Shown here: piece by piece, positions 51,573-60,468 of the stretch | How the letters are laid out: the number at the start of each line of letters is the position of its first letter | How positions within the stretch are numbered: position 1 is the first letter of the stretch | Assembly: GCA_900317025.1 (NCBI GenBank) | Contig: ONFG01000007.1 | Location: 29,626-93,625 of the forward strand | From: an uncultured Eubacteriales bacterium | GTDB lineage: Bacteria; Bacillota; Clostridia; Oscillospirales; Acutalibacteraceae | Length of the DNA: 64,000 nt | Direction of reading: 5' to 3' | Translations under genes and position numbers: made by a program | The notes under the pieces: generated by a model | What the model was told of the DNA's origin: nothing | The model's database searches: none | The model's input: only the letters and a program-made list of their open reading frames with translations

Positions 51573-52253
51573 ATGCAGAAAATACTTATCGTTGAGGACG
51601 AGGAGAAAATCGCGCGCTTTGTCGAGCTGGAGCTTACTCACGAAGGCTATGAGGTCGCAAAGGCGACCGACGGCAGACGTGGTCTTGAGCTTGCCGAGAG
51701 CGGCGGCTTCGACCTGCTTTTGCTCGACATTATGCTCCCCGGCATAAACGGGATCGAGATACTTCGCCGCGTCCGGCGCGATTCCGACGTTCCCGTTATC
51801 ATGCTCACCGCGCGTGACGCCGTGATGGACAAGGTTTCCGGGCTTGACATGGGCGCAGACGATTACATTACAAAGCCGTTTGCGATAGAGGAACTGCTCG
51901 CGCGTATCCGCGTGACGCTCAGAAAACATTCCTCCTCGCACGAGACGCCGCACGATGTACTCCACTGCAAGGGCGTAACGCTCGACAGCGAACGCTTCAA
52001 GGTCGCGTATAACGGCGTACCTGTCGAACTGACCGCGAAGGAATTCGCTCTGCTTCATACTCTCATGCAGAATAAAAACATCGTCATGTCGAGAAATACA
52101 CTTCTTGAAAACGTGTGGGGCTACGACTACGTCGGCGAAACGAATATCGTAGACGTTTACGTAAGATATATTCGACAGAAGCTTGACGAAAAATTCGGAG
52201 TGAAGCTGATAACGACCGTACGAGGTGTCGGCTATGTCATCAAAGAAGACTAA
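51573..52253 (+). CDS. OmpR-family response regulator
   Basis: 226 residues. Receiver (about 1-118) with acidic pocket VEDEEK, phospho-acceptor D52 in LLDIMLPG, Thr in MLTA and Lys in ITKPF. OmpR/PhoB winged helix (about 130-226) with LTAKEFALLHTLMQNKN and the recognition-helix end YIRQKLDEKFG. Start ATG 51573, with GGAGCGG nine bases upstream. It overlaps its histidine kinase gene by 20 bp, so it forms a cognate pair. The ArlR/CiaR-like type does not tell the signal. Confidence 0.92.
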   Translation: MQKILIVEDEEKIARFVELELTHEGYEVAKATDGRRGLELAESGGFDLLLLDIMLPGINGIEILRRVRRDSDVPVIMLTARDAVMDKVSGLDMGADDYITKPFAIEELLARIRVTLRKHSSSHETPHDVLHCKGVTLDSERFKVAYNGVPVELTAKEFALLHTLMQNKNIVMSRNTLLENVWGYDYVGETNIVDVYVRYIRQKLDEKFGVKLITTVRGVGYVIKED

Positions 52254-53607
52254 GAATAATGAAGCGCCAAAAGTCAGGCCCGGAAAAATGCTGGGACCGA
52301 AGCCCAAACGAAGCCGCCTGGGAAGTGCCTCAATCGCATTTCAGATAAGCGTTGAGCAGATTTCCGGCTTGTTTTTGCTGGGGCTTCTCGGCGACTGCGT
52401 GTACGTTTTACTGTATGTGTTGGCGGTCGTATACAACGCTACCATTGAGGTCAACGGGAGCCTTGCGACGTTTGGCAAGACAAAGCTGCTTTTCGAGGGC
52501 GGAAGCACGTTCCGAGAGTACGTCTCTTCCGCGGTGATCGCTGTTGAAAAGCTTGAGGGCGGGGTCCAAAACGTTCCCGCAGGGAGCTTCGCGATATTTC
52601 TGGCAGTGTCACTCGCGGTCACGATCGCGATACAGTTTTTGATCCTCCTCGCGTCATGCCTCCTTATACCGGACAGGACATATAAGCGGCTCGCTCCTCT
52701 TGCCAATATCACAGAGGCGGCGCAGGAGCTTAAAAACTTCGATATCACCGACAGCGGATCCACGGACGGAGATTTTGAGATACACACCGGCAAGGAGGAG
52801 CTTGCGGGGCTTGAAGACGCCGTAAACGATTTGCTCAGGCGTTCGCGAGACTCCTATCAGAGTCAGATACGATTCGTCTCCGACGCTTCACACGAGCTTA
52901 GAACTCCGATCGCCGTTATCCAAGGGTACGCAAATATGCTCGACCGCTGGGGCCGTGAGGACAAGGACATTCTCGACGAATCGATCGACTCGATCAAGAG
53001 CGAAGCCGAAAACATGAACCGCCTCGTTGAAAATCTGCTGTTCCTTGCCAGAGGCGACAGCGGCAGGGCTGTTATCCGATTTGAGGAGCTTAACGTAAAC
53101 GCGCTCATCTGCGACATATACAACGAGTTCGTGATGATTGACAAGAAACACGAGTTCCGACTCGACCTTCGCAGCGACGTCACGGCGCACGCCGACCCGT
53201 CGCTTCTGAAGCAGTGCCTGCGTATACTTATCGACAACGCTGTGAAGTATTCCCCTGAGGGAACGGATATCATTCTGCGCCTTCAGGAGCGTGACAGCGG
53301 GCATTTTTCTATCGACGTTCAGGACTATGGCATCGGCATAAAGCCCGACGAGATTGACAAGATCTTCGAGCGATTTTACCGCAGCGACCCCGCCAGAAAC
53401 AGGCGCAGCGGCGGCTACGGGCTTGGGCTTTCGATCGCCAAGTGGATCGCCGACAAGCACAGCGGCTTCTTCGAGGTCTTGAGCTACGAGAACCTCGGCA
53501 CAAGGATCTCGCTTATCCTCCCCTACAGCACAGCCGAAAGCGGAGATACCGCATCATCGGGCAGCGAAGTTCACATCGAGAATGAGCCAAAAGATGAGCA
53601 GGAATAA
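52234..53607 (+). CDS. Sensor histidine kinase
   Basis: 457 residues. Two TM helices (about 33-58 and 115-140) flank a short external domain (about 60-115); then a HAMP-like linker, HisKA with SHELRTPIAVIQGY (His about 220), and HATPase_c with NAVKYSP, DYGIGI and GYGLGLSIAK. ATG 52234 after GAGGTG is preferred over the in-frame GTG at 52225. It is the partner of the overlapping response regulator. The short external loop suggests membrane-proximal sensing. A terminator follows. Confidence 0.92.
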   Translation: MSSKKTKNNEAPKVRPGKMLGPKPKRSRLGSASIAFQISVEQISGLFLLGLLGDCVYVLLYVLAVVYNATIEVNGSLATFGKTKLLFEGGSTFREYVSSAVIAVEKLEGGVQNVPAGSFAIFLAVSLAVTIAIQFLILLASCLLIPDRTYKRLAPLANITEAAQELKNFDITDSGSTDGDFEIHTGKEELAGLEDAVNDLLRRSRDSYQSQIRFVSDASHELRTPIAVIQGYANMLDRWGREDKDILDESIDSIKSEAENMNRLVENLLFLARGDSGRAVIRFEELNVNALICDIYNEFVMIDKKHEFRLDLRSDVTAHADPSLLKQCLRILIDNAVKYSPEGTDIILRLQERDSGHFSIDVQDYGIGIKPDEIDKIFERFYRSDPARNRRSGGYGLGLSIAKWIADKHSGFFEVLSYENLGTRISLILPYSTAESGDTASSGSEVHIENEPKDEQE

Positions 53608-53650
53608 ACACTAAAGATCAAAAGCTTAAAAACGATGATACAAAACAAAA

Positions 53651-53680
53651 ACCTGTCGATTTTCATCGACAGGTTTTTTG
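53651..53680. terminator. Terminator shared by the two-component operon and the tRNA genes
   Basis: ACCTGTCGAT-TTTC-ATCGACAGGT followed by TTTTT rightward; leftward it is preceded by AAAACAAAA, so tRNA transcripts may also end here. Confidence 0.85.
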
Positions 53681-53762
53681 GTGGGAGAGGGTGGATTCGA
53701 ACCACCGAAGCCGAAACAACAGATTTACAGTCTGCCCCATTTGACCGCTCTGGAACTCTCCC
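53679..53762 (-). tRNA. tRNA-Tyr (anticodon GTA)
   Basis: 84 bases including an encoded 3' CCA. Acceptor GGGAGAG/CTCTCCC, D arm, anticodon stem ACAGA around GTA in GACTGTAAATCTG, a long variable arm with CGGCTTCG as in bacterial tRNA-Tyr, and T arm GGTGG-TTCGAAT-CCACC. The discriminator is A. Confidence 0.95.
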
Positions 53763-53782
53763 GTATTAAATTAAATTAAAAG

Positions 53783-53855
53783 AGCTGGTGGACGGACTTG
53801 AACCCCCGACCTGCTGATTACAAATCAGCTGCTCTACCAACTGAGCTACACCAGC
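53783..53855 (-). tRNA. tRNA-Thr (anticodon TGT)
   Basis: 73 bases. Acceptor GCTGGTG/CACCAGC, D arm GTAGCTCAGTTGGTAGAGC, anticodon loop TTTGTAA, T arm GGGGG-TTCAAGT-CCGTC with a mismatch. CCA is not encoded, unlike the neighbouring tRNA-Tyr. First of the two tRNAs in the transcript. Confidence 0.95.
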
Positions 53856-53887
53856 GCAACAAACACCTTTCTTAACAGTGCTTGATT

Positions 53888-53916
53888 ATTATATCATAAA
53901 ATCACGCTTTTGTCAA
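53888..53916 (-). promoter_or_regulatory. Consensus sigma-A promoter of the tRNA genes
   Basis: TTGACA (53916-53911), a 17-bp spacer and TATAAT (53893-53888), a perfect match to the sigma-A consensus, about 30 bp before tRNA-Thr. Confidence 0.85.
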
Positions 53917-53957
53917 CACTTTTTTAATTATTTCTCTTCATTTGCGATACTTACGGA

Positions 53958-53992
53958 AAAATACACCCCCCGGCTTTCACCGAGGGGACGTT
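53958..53992 (-). terminator. Probable terminator of the amylase gene
   Basis: CCCCTCGG-TGAAAG-CCGGGGGG on the minus strand, followed after a few bases by TATTTTT. The T-run is displaced, so confidence is moderate. Confidence 0.55.
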
Positions 53993-54010
53993 TTATGAGC
54001 TATTCGGATA

Positions 54011-57007
54011 TTACTTTCTGAACATCTTTGTAACTGCGGACTGGATAGCGTAAGCGTCGAGGAGCGTTACTGCACCGTCATCGTTGAGATCGCCTGCGGT
54101 GATCTGAGAAGCGGTAAGAGTAACAAGACCTGCTGCGCTCTTCTGAGCCATCGAAGCGTCGCGCAGGGAAACCTTGCCGTCGCCGTTGATGTCGCCCTTA
54201 CCCGAGGGGATCGGGGTCGGAGTGTCACTGTCGGAATCGTCCGGAGTCGGTGTAGGTGTAGGTGTAGGTGTCGGTGTCGGATCATCTGAATCGGAGTCGT
54301 CCGGAACAGGTGTCGGGATAGGCTCGTCGGAATCGGAGTCGTCCGGAACAGGCGTCGGGATAGGCTTGTCGGTATCGGAGTCGTCCGGAACGGGTGTCGG
54401 CTCCGGAACAGGTGTATCTGTCTTAACTGCCTCGAGTGCCTTAGCTGCTTCCTCGTATGCTGCCGTTACGGCTGCTGCGTCTGCCTTGTCTGCGCCCTGG
54501 GAGATGAGTGCGTCTGCCTTCTCAACTACCGCAAGAGCTGCCTGACCATTTGTCGTGGAAGCGTCTGCGAGATACTTGATCTCCTTGCAGGTCGTCTTGA
54601 GGTTCTCAAAATCGTCTGCGGGAAGCGTCATACCTGCTGCTTCGTAAGCCGCTTTCTTGTCGTCGTAAGTTGTGATATCCTGTGTAGAGGGAGCGATGAC
54701 CCATGTCTCGCCTTTAAGACCTGTGATATCCTTAGACTGGTTGCCTTCGCCACCAACATTGATTATGATGTTGAATGCGTCTGTCGAGCCGCCGAGATCC
54801 ATTACATACCAGCCGTCGTCGTCCTTTGAGGAGAGCGCCGTACCCGGCCATTCGCCTGCAAGCTTTGTTACTGTAGCGCCGCTGTCCTGCCATGCATAGA
54901 GGTTAGCTGTAAGGTCTGTCTTAACGTGTACGATCGCCTTGTCGGAGCGGCTTGTGGAGGACTGACCTGTCGAGCCGTTCTTCTTGAAGGAGAATTTCTT
55001 TGTCTGTTCGCCCTTAGTCGGGTGTGTGTATGTGAGCGTTACGGAGATAGTATCGCCCGGATAAGCTTCCTTACCGATCGTTACTGTGCTGCCGTTCTTA
55101 ACAGAGAGCTTCTTAACGCCGTCGATCGTCATAACTGCTGAATCAACGCCCTCGAGAACTACTGTTACGTCCTCGGTATCGTTGAAGGAAGCTTCGCCCT
55201 TTACCATAGCCGTTACGCTGTCGGGCTCGCCCTCGGAGAGGAGGATCGTGCCGTGTGCGCCGGAGTTAAAGGTTACCTTGCCGCCGGAAACGGAAGACGT
55301 GGACTCGTCGTATGCATTGATGAGGTTGGTACCGTCTGCAAATACTTTGGAAACGTCGATCGTTACGTCCGTATTAGCGGAAGCGTCAACAACGCCGACT
55401 ACCTTGTCTTCTACGCCGTTCTTGGAGTAAGTTCTGCCGAATCCCGTACCGGAGGAAGCCGTGCAGGCAACGTTTGCGCCCGCACCGACCGATACGTGGT
55501 CGCGTCTGAACGAGCCGACCTTCTGCCAGTGAGCGAGAACGCCCTGATCGATGCTGCTCCAGTTCATGTCGCTTCTGAGCGTATGACCTGCGCCGCCGTT
55601 GCCGTCAAATGCTACGCCGGAAACTACCGGTCTGTTTGTCTCGTCACCGTAGTAGATCTGTACGCCGCCCGGGAGCATCAGGAGTGCCGAGCCGAGGTGA
55701 TACATATCGTCTCTTGCGAGAACGGAGTCGTGAGAGGAGATATAGGAAAGAACGTTAAAATCGTCCTTTGTGTTGATCTGGCTTGCGTAGCTGTCATATA
55801 CGCCTGCAAGGCTGCCGGAAGCGAGATTGCCGCCGCCCTGCGTCTCGAAGTTGATCATCGAATCGAAGCCGCCCTCGGTGTAGTAACCGTCGTAGCTTAC
55901 CTTATGACCCCAGCACTCGCCGGTCATCCAGAAGGGCAGGTCATCGATCTTCTTGTCGGGGTTAGCTGCCTTCCACTCTGCGAGAGCCTTTGTGCCTGCG
56001 TCCTTGAGCTGCTTCCATGAGCCGAACTCAACGTGCTTGGCCGTATCGCAGCGGAAGCCGTCTACGCCGTACTCTCTTACCCACTCTGCAAGCCACGAGG
56101 AGATGTAGCCTGTGACCGTGTTGGATGTGCCGTACTTAGCCTTCTTAGCGTCGAGTGTGCCTTCCTTAGACCACTTTGTCTGGAGGAACTGCGGGATACC
56201 TACCTGCGAGGTCTGCTCTGTTTTGAAATCCGGAAGACCGGTCAGGCACTGCGTCAGCTCGCTGCCGTTCTGCTCCGAATAGCCCGGAAGACCGGAACGA
56301 ACCCAGTCGCCGCCCCACCATTTGCCCCAATCGCTTGAGGTATAGTCGATATAGCTGTGGTACGAATCGAAGTTACCAGAGTTGTAAACGTCCTCCCAGC
56401 CGCTCTTGAGCGTACCGTAGCCAAACTCGCTCATGTCGATCATGTTATTGTAGCCGGCATGGTTCATAACGATATCCATGATGATGCGGATGCCGTGCTC
56501 GTGAGCCGTGTCGACCATTTTTCTGAAGTCTTCCTTCGTACCGTAGGCTGCGTCCGGCTCGGTATAGTCGAGAACGTAGTAGCCGTGGTATGAGTAGTGT
56601 GCAAAGTGAGAGCCGTCATTGCCGCCGAGGAGGTAGCCGTGGAGCTGCTCGTACGGAGCTGTGAGCCAGATCGCATTTACGCCGAGGTCGTCGAAGTAGC
56701 CTGCCTCGATCTCCTGTGTGATGCCGGCAAAGTCGCCGCCGTGGAAGGTTGCGAGGTCGCCCTTGACGTCCTTCTTACGGCCGTATGCACCGTCGTTGGA
56801 TGTGTCGCCGTTCTTAAAACGGTCTGTCAGAAGAAAATAGACTGTTGCATTGTCCCAAGAGAAGGTGGCCGAACCCGCCTTTGACGTCTGAGCGGGAGCT
56901 GCCGCTTCCGACTCTGCGGGAGCCTGAGCCGCCGCTGCAGGAGCTGCCGCCGAAACGAGCAGAGCCGCCGCGAGGATCGCAGACAATAAAGCCTTAGGTT
57001 TTTTCAT
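54011..57007 (-). CDS. Secreted GH13 alpha-amylase with CBM26-like module and C-terminal dockerin
   Basis: Extracellular endo-acting alpha-amylase. 998 residues: signal peptide (1-28), GH13 barrel (about 45-590) most like the MalS type, with FLLTDRFKNGD, DIVMNHAG, nucleophile D321 in GFRCDTAKH, acid/base E364 in TGECWGH, and H426/D427 in ISSHD; a beta-rich C domain and Ig-like segment (about 590-690); a CBM26-like module with ANLYAWQDSG and WPGTALSSKDDDGWY (about 700-790); a helical segment (about 790-870); a PT/PVPDDSDSD-repeat linker; and a dockerin with GDINGDGKVSLRDASMAQ and GDLNDDGAVTLLDAYAIQ. The dockerin recognition residues differ from those of the other two dockerin proteins in the window. 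GGAAGAATG precedes ATG 57007. Confidence 0.92.
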   Translation of the reverse strand: MKKPKALLSAILAAALLVSAAAPAAAAQAPAESEAAAPAQTSKAGSATFSWDNATVYFLLTDRFKNGDTSNDGAYGRKKDVKGDLATFHGGDFAGITQEIEAGYFDDLGVNAIWLTAPYEQLHGYLLGGNDGSHFAHYSYHGYYVLDYTEPDAAYGTKEDFRKMVDTAHEHGIRIIMDIVMNHAGYNNMIDMSEFGYGTLKSGWEDVYNSGNFDSYHSYIDYTSSDWGKWWGGDWVRSGLPGYSEQNGSELTQCLTGLPDFKTEQTSQVGIPQFLQTKWSKEGTLDAKKAKYGTSNTVTGYISSWLAEWVREYGVDGFRCDTAKHVEFGSWKQLKDAGTKALAEWKAANPDKKIDDLPFWMTGECWGHKVSYDGYYTEGGFDSMINFETQGGGNLASGSLAGVYDSYASQINTKDDFNVLSYISSHDSVLARDDMYHLGSALLMLPGGVQIYYGDETNRPVVSGVAFDGNGGAGHTLRSDMNWSSIDQGVLAHWQKVGSFRRDHVSVGAGANVACTASSGTGFGRTYSKNGVEDKVVGVVDASANTDVTIDVSKVFADGTNLINAYDESTSSVSGGKVTFNSGAHGTILLSEGEPDSVTAMVKGEASFNDTEDVTVVLEGVDSAVMTIDGVKKLSVKNGSTVTIGKEAYPGDTISVTLTYTHPTKGEQTKKFSFKKNGSTGQSSTSRSDKAIVHVKTDLTANLYAWQDSGATVTKLAGEWPGTALSSKDDDGWYVMDLGGSTDAFNIIINVGGEGNQSKDITGLKGETWVIAPSTQDITTYDDKKAAYEAAGMTLPADDFENLKTTCKEIKYLADASTTNGQAALAVVEKADALISQGADKADAAAVTAAYEEAAKALEAVKTDTPVPEPTPVPDDSDTDKPIPTPVPDDSDSDEPIPTPVPDDSDSDDPTPTPTPTPTPTPDDSDSDTPTPIPSGKGDINGDGKVSLRDASMAQKSAAGLVTLTASQITAGDLNDDGAVTLLDAYAIQSAVTKMFRK

Positions 57008-57151
57008 TGCTCATTCTTCCTTTCAATGATGTTATAGATGTTTCACGGTGGCAGGGGCTTTTACGGCACAGACAGAGAAGCCGCAGACTAAGCCGAAATC
57101 ACTCCGTTCGTATGACAGAAGCAGCGTACGCCACCTTATATTTACTGTTTA

Positions 57152-57180
57152 ATTTTACCATAAAAATTATACGTTATCAA
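57152..57180 (-). promoter_or_regulatory. Sigma-A promoter of the amylase gene
   Basis: TTGATA (57180-57175) and TAAAAT (57157-57152), 17 bp apart. A TATAAT 10 bp upstream may give a second start. The leader is about 140 bases. Confidence 0.6.
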
Positions 57181-57270
57181 CAGTCTTTGAAACAAAAAAC
57201 GAAATTCGTTCATTTACACAGATAACGATTTTTATTTTTATCAAATTCAACAACAGATTTCATTAAGCCT

Positions 57271-58098
57271 TCACACAACGGACAAGATAGCACACATTCC
57301 GCCTCTGCGCCCGCCTGTTGCCCTGTGTGACCAGACCAGATCGGCATTGCATTTCGTGCAGACGTCGCTCTTCGTTATGTTTGTTTCGGGCACTCCCGCA
57401 GCCATCAGTATGCGCTTGTTCGTCTCGAGCAGGTCTATCATGTATTTGCCGCCCTCCTTCGGGAAAACGAAGCGCTCGCATTCAAGCCCGAGAGCATAAA
57501 ACTGCTTCGCTACCGGCTCGTCGACCTCATAGCAGCACTTCCCGATCGCGGGGCCGACCGTTACGACGAGTTCCTCCGGCGCCGTGCCGAACTCCTCTCC
57601 CATCTTCTGCACGACCTTTTCTCCTATTCTTCCGACTGTGCCTCTCCAGCCCGCGTGAGCCGAGCCGATCGCCTTATTCTTCACGTCGACAAAAAGGAGC
57701 GGCGTGCAATCAGCGTAATACGTAACGAGCGCAACCTCCGGATCGTTTGTGATAAGCCCATCCACACTCTGCATATCCTTCGGGCGATAAATGCCTATCC
57801 CCCGCTCATCAGGCGTGACTCTGCGCACAAAGGTGTGGTGGTCCTGCGCCGAAGCCGTGAGCGTTTCATATTTAATGCCCACCGCCTTGCAAAGGCGCTT
57901 GTAGTTCTCGATCACGTTCTCGTCGCTGTCGCCCCTGCCGAACGACATATTCATCGACTTGAACTCCCCTGTGCTCACGCCGCCGAGACGTGATGAAAAG
58001 GCGTGCCTGACAAACGGGATATCGTCCAGAACGTCAAAGGTGAGGTATGCCAAAGCGTCGCTGATATTAAGCTTCATGTTATTACTTGTAAAAATCAT
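57271..58098 (-). CDS. pgeF: Peptidoglycan editing factor PgeF (YfiH, multicopper-oxidase-like)
   Basis: 275 residues. YfiH/PgeF family, with the Zn/Cu-site motifs YYADCTPLLFVD and SAHAGWRGTVGRIGE and the C-terminal HRATGGRRGGM. In E. coli PgeF corrects misincorporated amino acids in peptidoglycan precursors; relatives also act on adenosine. ATG 58098 is used because AAAGGA lies about nine bases before it; the ATG at 58116 and the internal ATG at 58077 are less well placed. Monocistronic. Confidence 0.9.
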   Translation of the reverse strand: MIFTSNNMKLNISDALAYLTFDVLDDIPFVRHAFSSRLGGVSTGEFKSMNMSFGRGDSDENVIENYKRLCKAVGIKYETLTASAQDHHTFVRRVTPDERGIGIYRPKDMQSVDGLITNDPEVALVTYYADCTPLLFVDVKNKAIGSAHAGWRGTVGRIGEKVVQKMGEEFGTAPEELVVTVGPAIGKCCYEVDEPVAKQFYALGLECERFVFPKEGGKYMIDLLETNKRILMAAGVPETNITKSDVCTKCNADLVWSHRATGGRRGGMCAILSVV

Positions 58099-58194
58099 TT
58101 CTATAATTCCTTTCAAGAATATTAAACTGTTAAAAATCTACTATAATATGTTATATTGGCGAATTTCTAAGGATAAACGGAGGTGAGCGCTGCA

Positions 58195-58401
58195 ATGTAC
58201 AAGCTGTTCGGAAACGATATAGCGCCCGACTGCTCTTACTGCGACCACTGCATCTCCGACGAAAGCGGCAGCAGGATCTGCATAAAAAACCGCTACATCG
58301 AAAACGGCAAATGCCGCAGGTTCAAATATAACCCGCTGCTCAGGAAGCCGTTCAAGCCGCCCGTTCTCCCGAAATTCGACCCGGAGGACTTCCAGCTCTG
58401 A
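58195..58401 (+). CDS. Small cysteine-rich protein
   Basis: 68 residues, unknown family. Five Cys: C13, C16 and C19 in CSYCDHC, then C29 and C40, a spacing able to hold a zinc or iron-sulfur centre. The C-terminal half is basic and proline-rich and ends acidic. GGAGG lies 11 bases before ATG 58195. A strong ribosome binding site and the clustered Cys codons support a real gene. It lies divergent from pgeF and about 300 bp before the radical SAM gene. Confidence 0.65.
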   Translation: MYKLFGNDIAPDCSYCDHCISDESGSRICIKNRYIENGKCRRFKYNPLLRKPFKPPVLPKFDPEDFQL

Positions 58402-58704
58402 CCGGTACAGTATTATTGTATCACCGATCGGCGAAGATTACAATATAAATGAATGCAGCGTGCTTTTTACTGGCATTACGAAGGCAAAAAAGCACGGCTT
58501 GCGCACGAGCTGTGCGTGCGTACTAAAATTGCATAAAAATACACATGATTATTTACTATATTTTTATCTCCGTTTGTATTGATTAAACAAGAAAACGCTG
58601 TTAAAATATAGTGAGAACATTTTTATAGTGGCGTTTGTACACATTGCGTCGATTTGAAATTGCTTGATATGATACTGAAACTTTTGCGAAGGGAGGCGCT
58701 GCCT
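58402..58704. other. Intergenic region before the radical SAM gene
   Basis: 303 bp. It holds an inverted repeat CGTGCTTTTT ... AAAAAGCACG (about 58460-58499) and a GC-rich imperfect palindrome (GCACGGCTTGCGCACGAGC, about 58492-58512), then an AT-rich stretch with possible promoter sequence, and GGGAGG at 58691-58696. No gene seen. Confidence 0.5.
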
Positions 58705-59619
58705 GTGAAATGTGTTGAGCACTGCTACGTATGCCCGCACCAATGCGGTGCGAAAAGAGGCATTTTCGAAGGCGACGGCTTCTGTGGGATGGGCGTTCGC
58801 CCGAAGGTCGCAAGAGTCGGTCCTCATTACTGGGAGGAGCCGTGCATAAGCGGCAAGAAGGGCAGCGGCGCCGTATTTTTCAGTGGATGCACACTCAAAT
58901 GTGTTTTCTGCCAGAACTATGAGATCAGCGCCGACCACGTCGGTGTATTCATAACGCCGGAACAGCTTGCCAACTGCTACCGCAACCTAGAGGCGCAGGG
59001 CGTTCACAACATCAATCTGGTGAGTGCGGCGCACTATGTAGAGGCTGTACTCGAAAGCTTTGAGATATACACGCCGAAGATACCGGTACTTTACAACTCG
59101 AGCGGATACGAGTCGGTTGAGAGCCTGCGCAGGCTCGAGGGCAAGATCGACATCTACCTCCCCGACTTCAAATACAGCGACAACAGAATGGCGGAGCGCT
59201 ATTCGAGCGCCTTCAACTACTCGCAGGTAGCTCTCGCGGCTATCGAAGAGATGGTGCTCCAAACGGGAGACATCAAGTACGACGCCGACGGCATAGTTCA
59301 AAGCGGCACTATCGTAAGGGTGCTGGTTCTGCCGAACCACACAAAGGACGCCATGGCGATACTCGACTGCATCAGAGCGAATTTCGGCAGAAGCGTTCTC
59401 GTAAGCATTCTCGGGCAGTATGTCCCGACGGGAGAGGCTTACAAGTATCCGGAAATAAACCGCAAGCTTACCGAAAAGGAGTATGACAAGGTCGTCAATC
59501 ACGCGTTAAAACTCAATCTCGACGGCTTCATGCAGGAGCTAAGCTCCGCGGACGAGAAATATATCCCGGATTTCAGCCCGTCAAGCTCGGATTATTTCAA
59601 CTACAACAGCACGCACTGA
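58705..59619 (+). CDS. Radical SAM protein, PflA-like (COG1313)
   Basis: 304 residues. The start is GTG 58705, eight bases after GGGAGG; longer in-frame starts (TTG 58654) lack a site. An N-terminal Cys cluster (EHCYVCPHQCGAKRG, then FCGMG) precedes the radical SAM core with SGCTLKCVFCQNYEIS, the CX3CX2C that binds the 4Fe-4S cluster and S-adenosylmethionine. This matches the uncharacterised PflA-related group, in which no glycyl radical partner is adjacent. None is seen here. The radC gene follows 32 bp later. Confidence 0.85.
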   Translation: MKCVEHCYVCPHQCGAKRGIFEGDGFCGMGVRPKVARVGPHYWEEPCISGKKGSGAVFFSGCTLKCVFCQNYEISADHVGVFITPEQLANCYRNLEAQGVHNINLVSAAHYVEAVLESFEIYTPKIPVLYNSSGYESVESLRRLEGKIDIYLPDFKYSDNRMAERYSSAFNYSQVALAAIEEMVLQTGDIKYDADGIVQSGTIVRVLVLPNHTKDAMAILDCIRANFGRSVLVSILGQYVPTGEAYKYPEINRKLTEKEYDKVVNHALKLNLDGFMQELSSADEKYIPDFSPSSSDYFNYNSTH

Positions 59620-59651
59620 GCGTGTTTACGAACAGAATACGGAGAATCATT

Positions 59652-60440
59652 ATGCAGCAAAGCAGTATGGAACGGACCCGTGTAGAGCAGCTTATAGACA
59701 AAGTCTCGAAAAGCGGCTTCGCATTTCTCACCGCCGAAGAGGCGGCCGAGCTTTTCCTCTGCTTTGCTGCTTCTTCGTCTTCGCCCGAGCCTCTCGCAAC
59801 GAAGCTCAGGCAGGACGGCGACGTTTTCTCGTTTTTTGATCTTTCTGGTGACGAGCTTAAAAGGCGCGGCGCAGGCGACGCCACGGCTTTTCTGATAGAG
59901 AAGTTCCCCGAGGTCGCGTCCCGATGCCTCGAATGTGTCGACCCTAAGAACAAAAACTTCCGGACCGTACAGGGCGGCTTTGCCGCGAATCAGCAGAAGC
60001 AGCTCGAGCGGCTTATACTCAACAAGTTCATGGGCGCGTATGAAGAAAAGGTGCTTCTGATACTTTTCGGGAAGAACAAGCGGATCCTGTGCGCGGATTT
60101 CCTCGGCGGCGGGAACAACAACAGCGTGTCTCTTGATATTTCAAAAATATGCTCGCGGTCGCTCTACAGGTCGGCGCGCTACGCAGTGCTGGCACATAAC
60201 CACCCGGGCGGCTCCTGCTACCCGTCGGCAGACGACTGCGAGGCAACGTCAAGCCTGTTTAAATCGCTTCGGGCAATCGGCATCGTACTGCTCGACCACT
60301 ACATCGTCACCCGAACAAAGATCTGTTCCATTCGCACCGTATATGATTTCAGCACGAACGACGAAAGCGAGCTTCAGCTTATGCGCGCCCGCTTAAAATA
60401 CGCGAACGACTCGGATATGGCAAAAGCCGAAGAAGAATAA
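59652..60440 (+). CDS. radC: RadC family JAB-domain protein with intact JAMM motif
   Basis: 262 residues. N-terminal helical HhH-like region (about 1-95) and a C-terminal RadC domain (about 115-235) with the complete metal site AHNHPGGSCYPSADD, then IGIVLLDHYIVT. ATG 59652 with GGAG eight bases upstream; earlier in-frame starts have none. The biochemical role of RadC is unclear; the old DNA-repair assignment is doubtful. It is the active-site-intact relative of the protein at 48013. A terminator follows. Confidence 0.88.
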   Translation: MQQSSMERTRVEQLIDKVSKSGFAFLTAEEAAELFLCFAASSSSPEPLATKLRQDGDVFSFFDLSGDELKRRGAGDATAFLIEKFPEVASRCLECVDPKNKNFRTVQGGFAANQQKQLERLILNKFMGAYEEKVLLILFGKNKRILCADFLGGGNNNSVSLDISKICSRSLYRSARYAVLAHNHPGGSCYPSADDCEATSSLFKSLRAIGIVLLDHYIVTRTKICSIRTVYDFSTNDESELQLMRARLKYANDSDMAKAEEE

Positions 60441-60465
60441 ACGCTCCGCCAAGGCGGGGCGTTTT
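60441..60465. terminator. Terminator between radC and the convergent HAD gene
   Basis: ACGCTCCGCC-AA-GGCGGGGCGT followed by TTTC; close to a perfect stem with one mismatch. Confidence 0.75.
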
Positions 60466-60468
60466 CAT

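Noticed and set aside
54174-54545. Repetitive DNA around 54.2-54.4 kb and 17.5-17.7 kb, at first suggestive of a CRISPR or satellite
   Set aside because: The repeats are in frame and encode the PVPDDSDSD and SDSDTPGG linkers of the dockerin proteins; no spacer structure.
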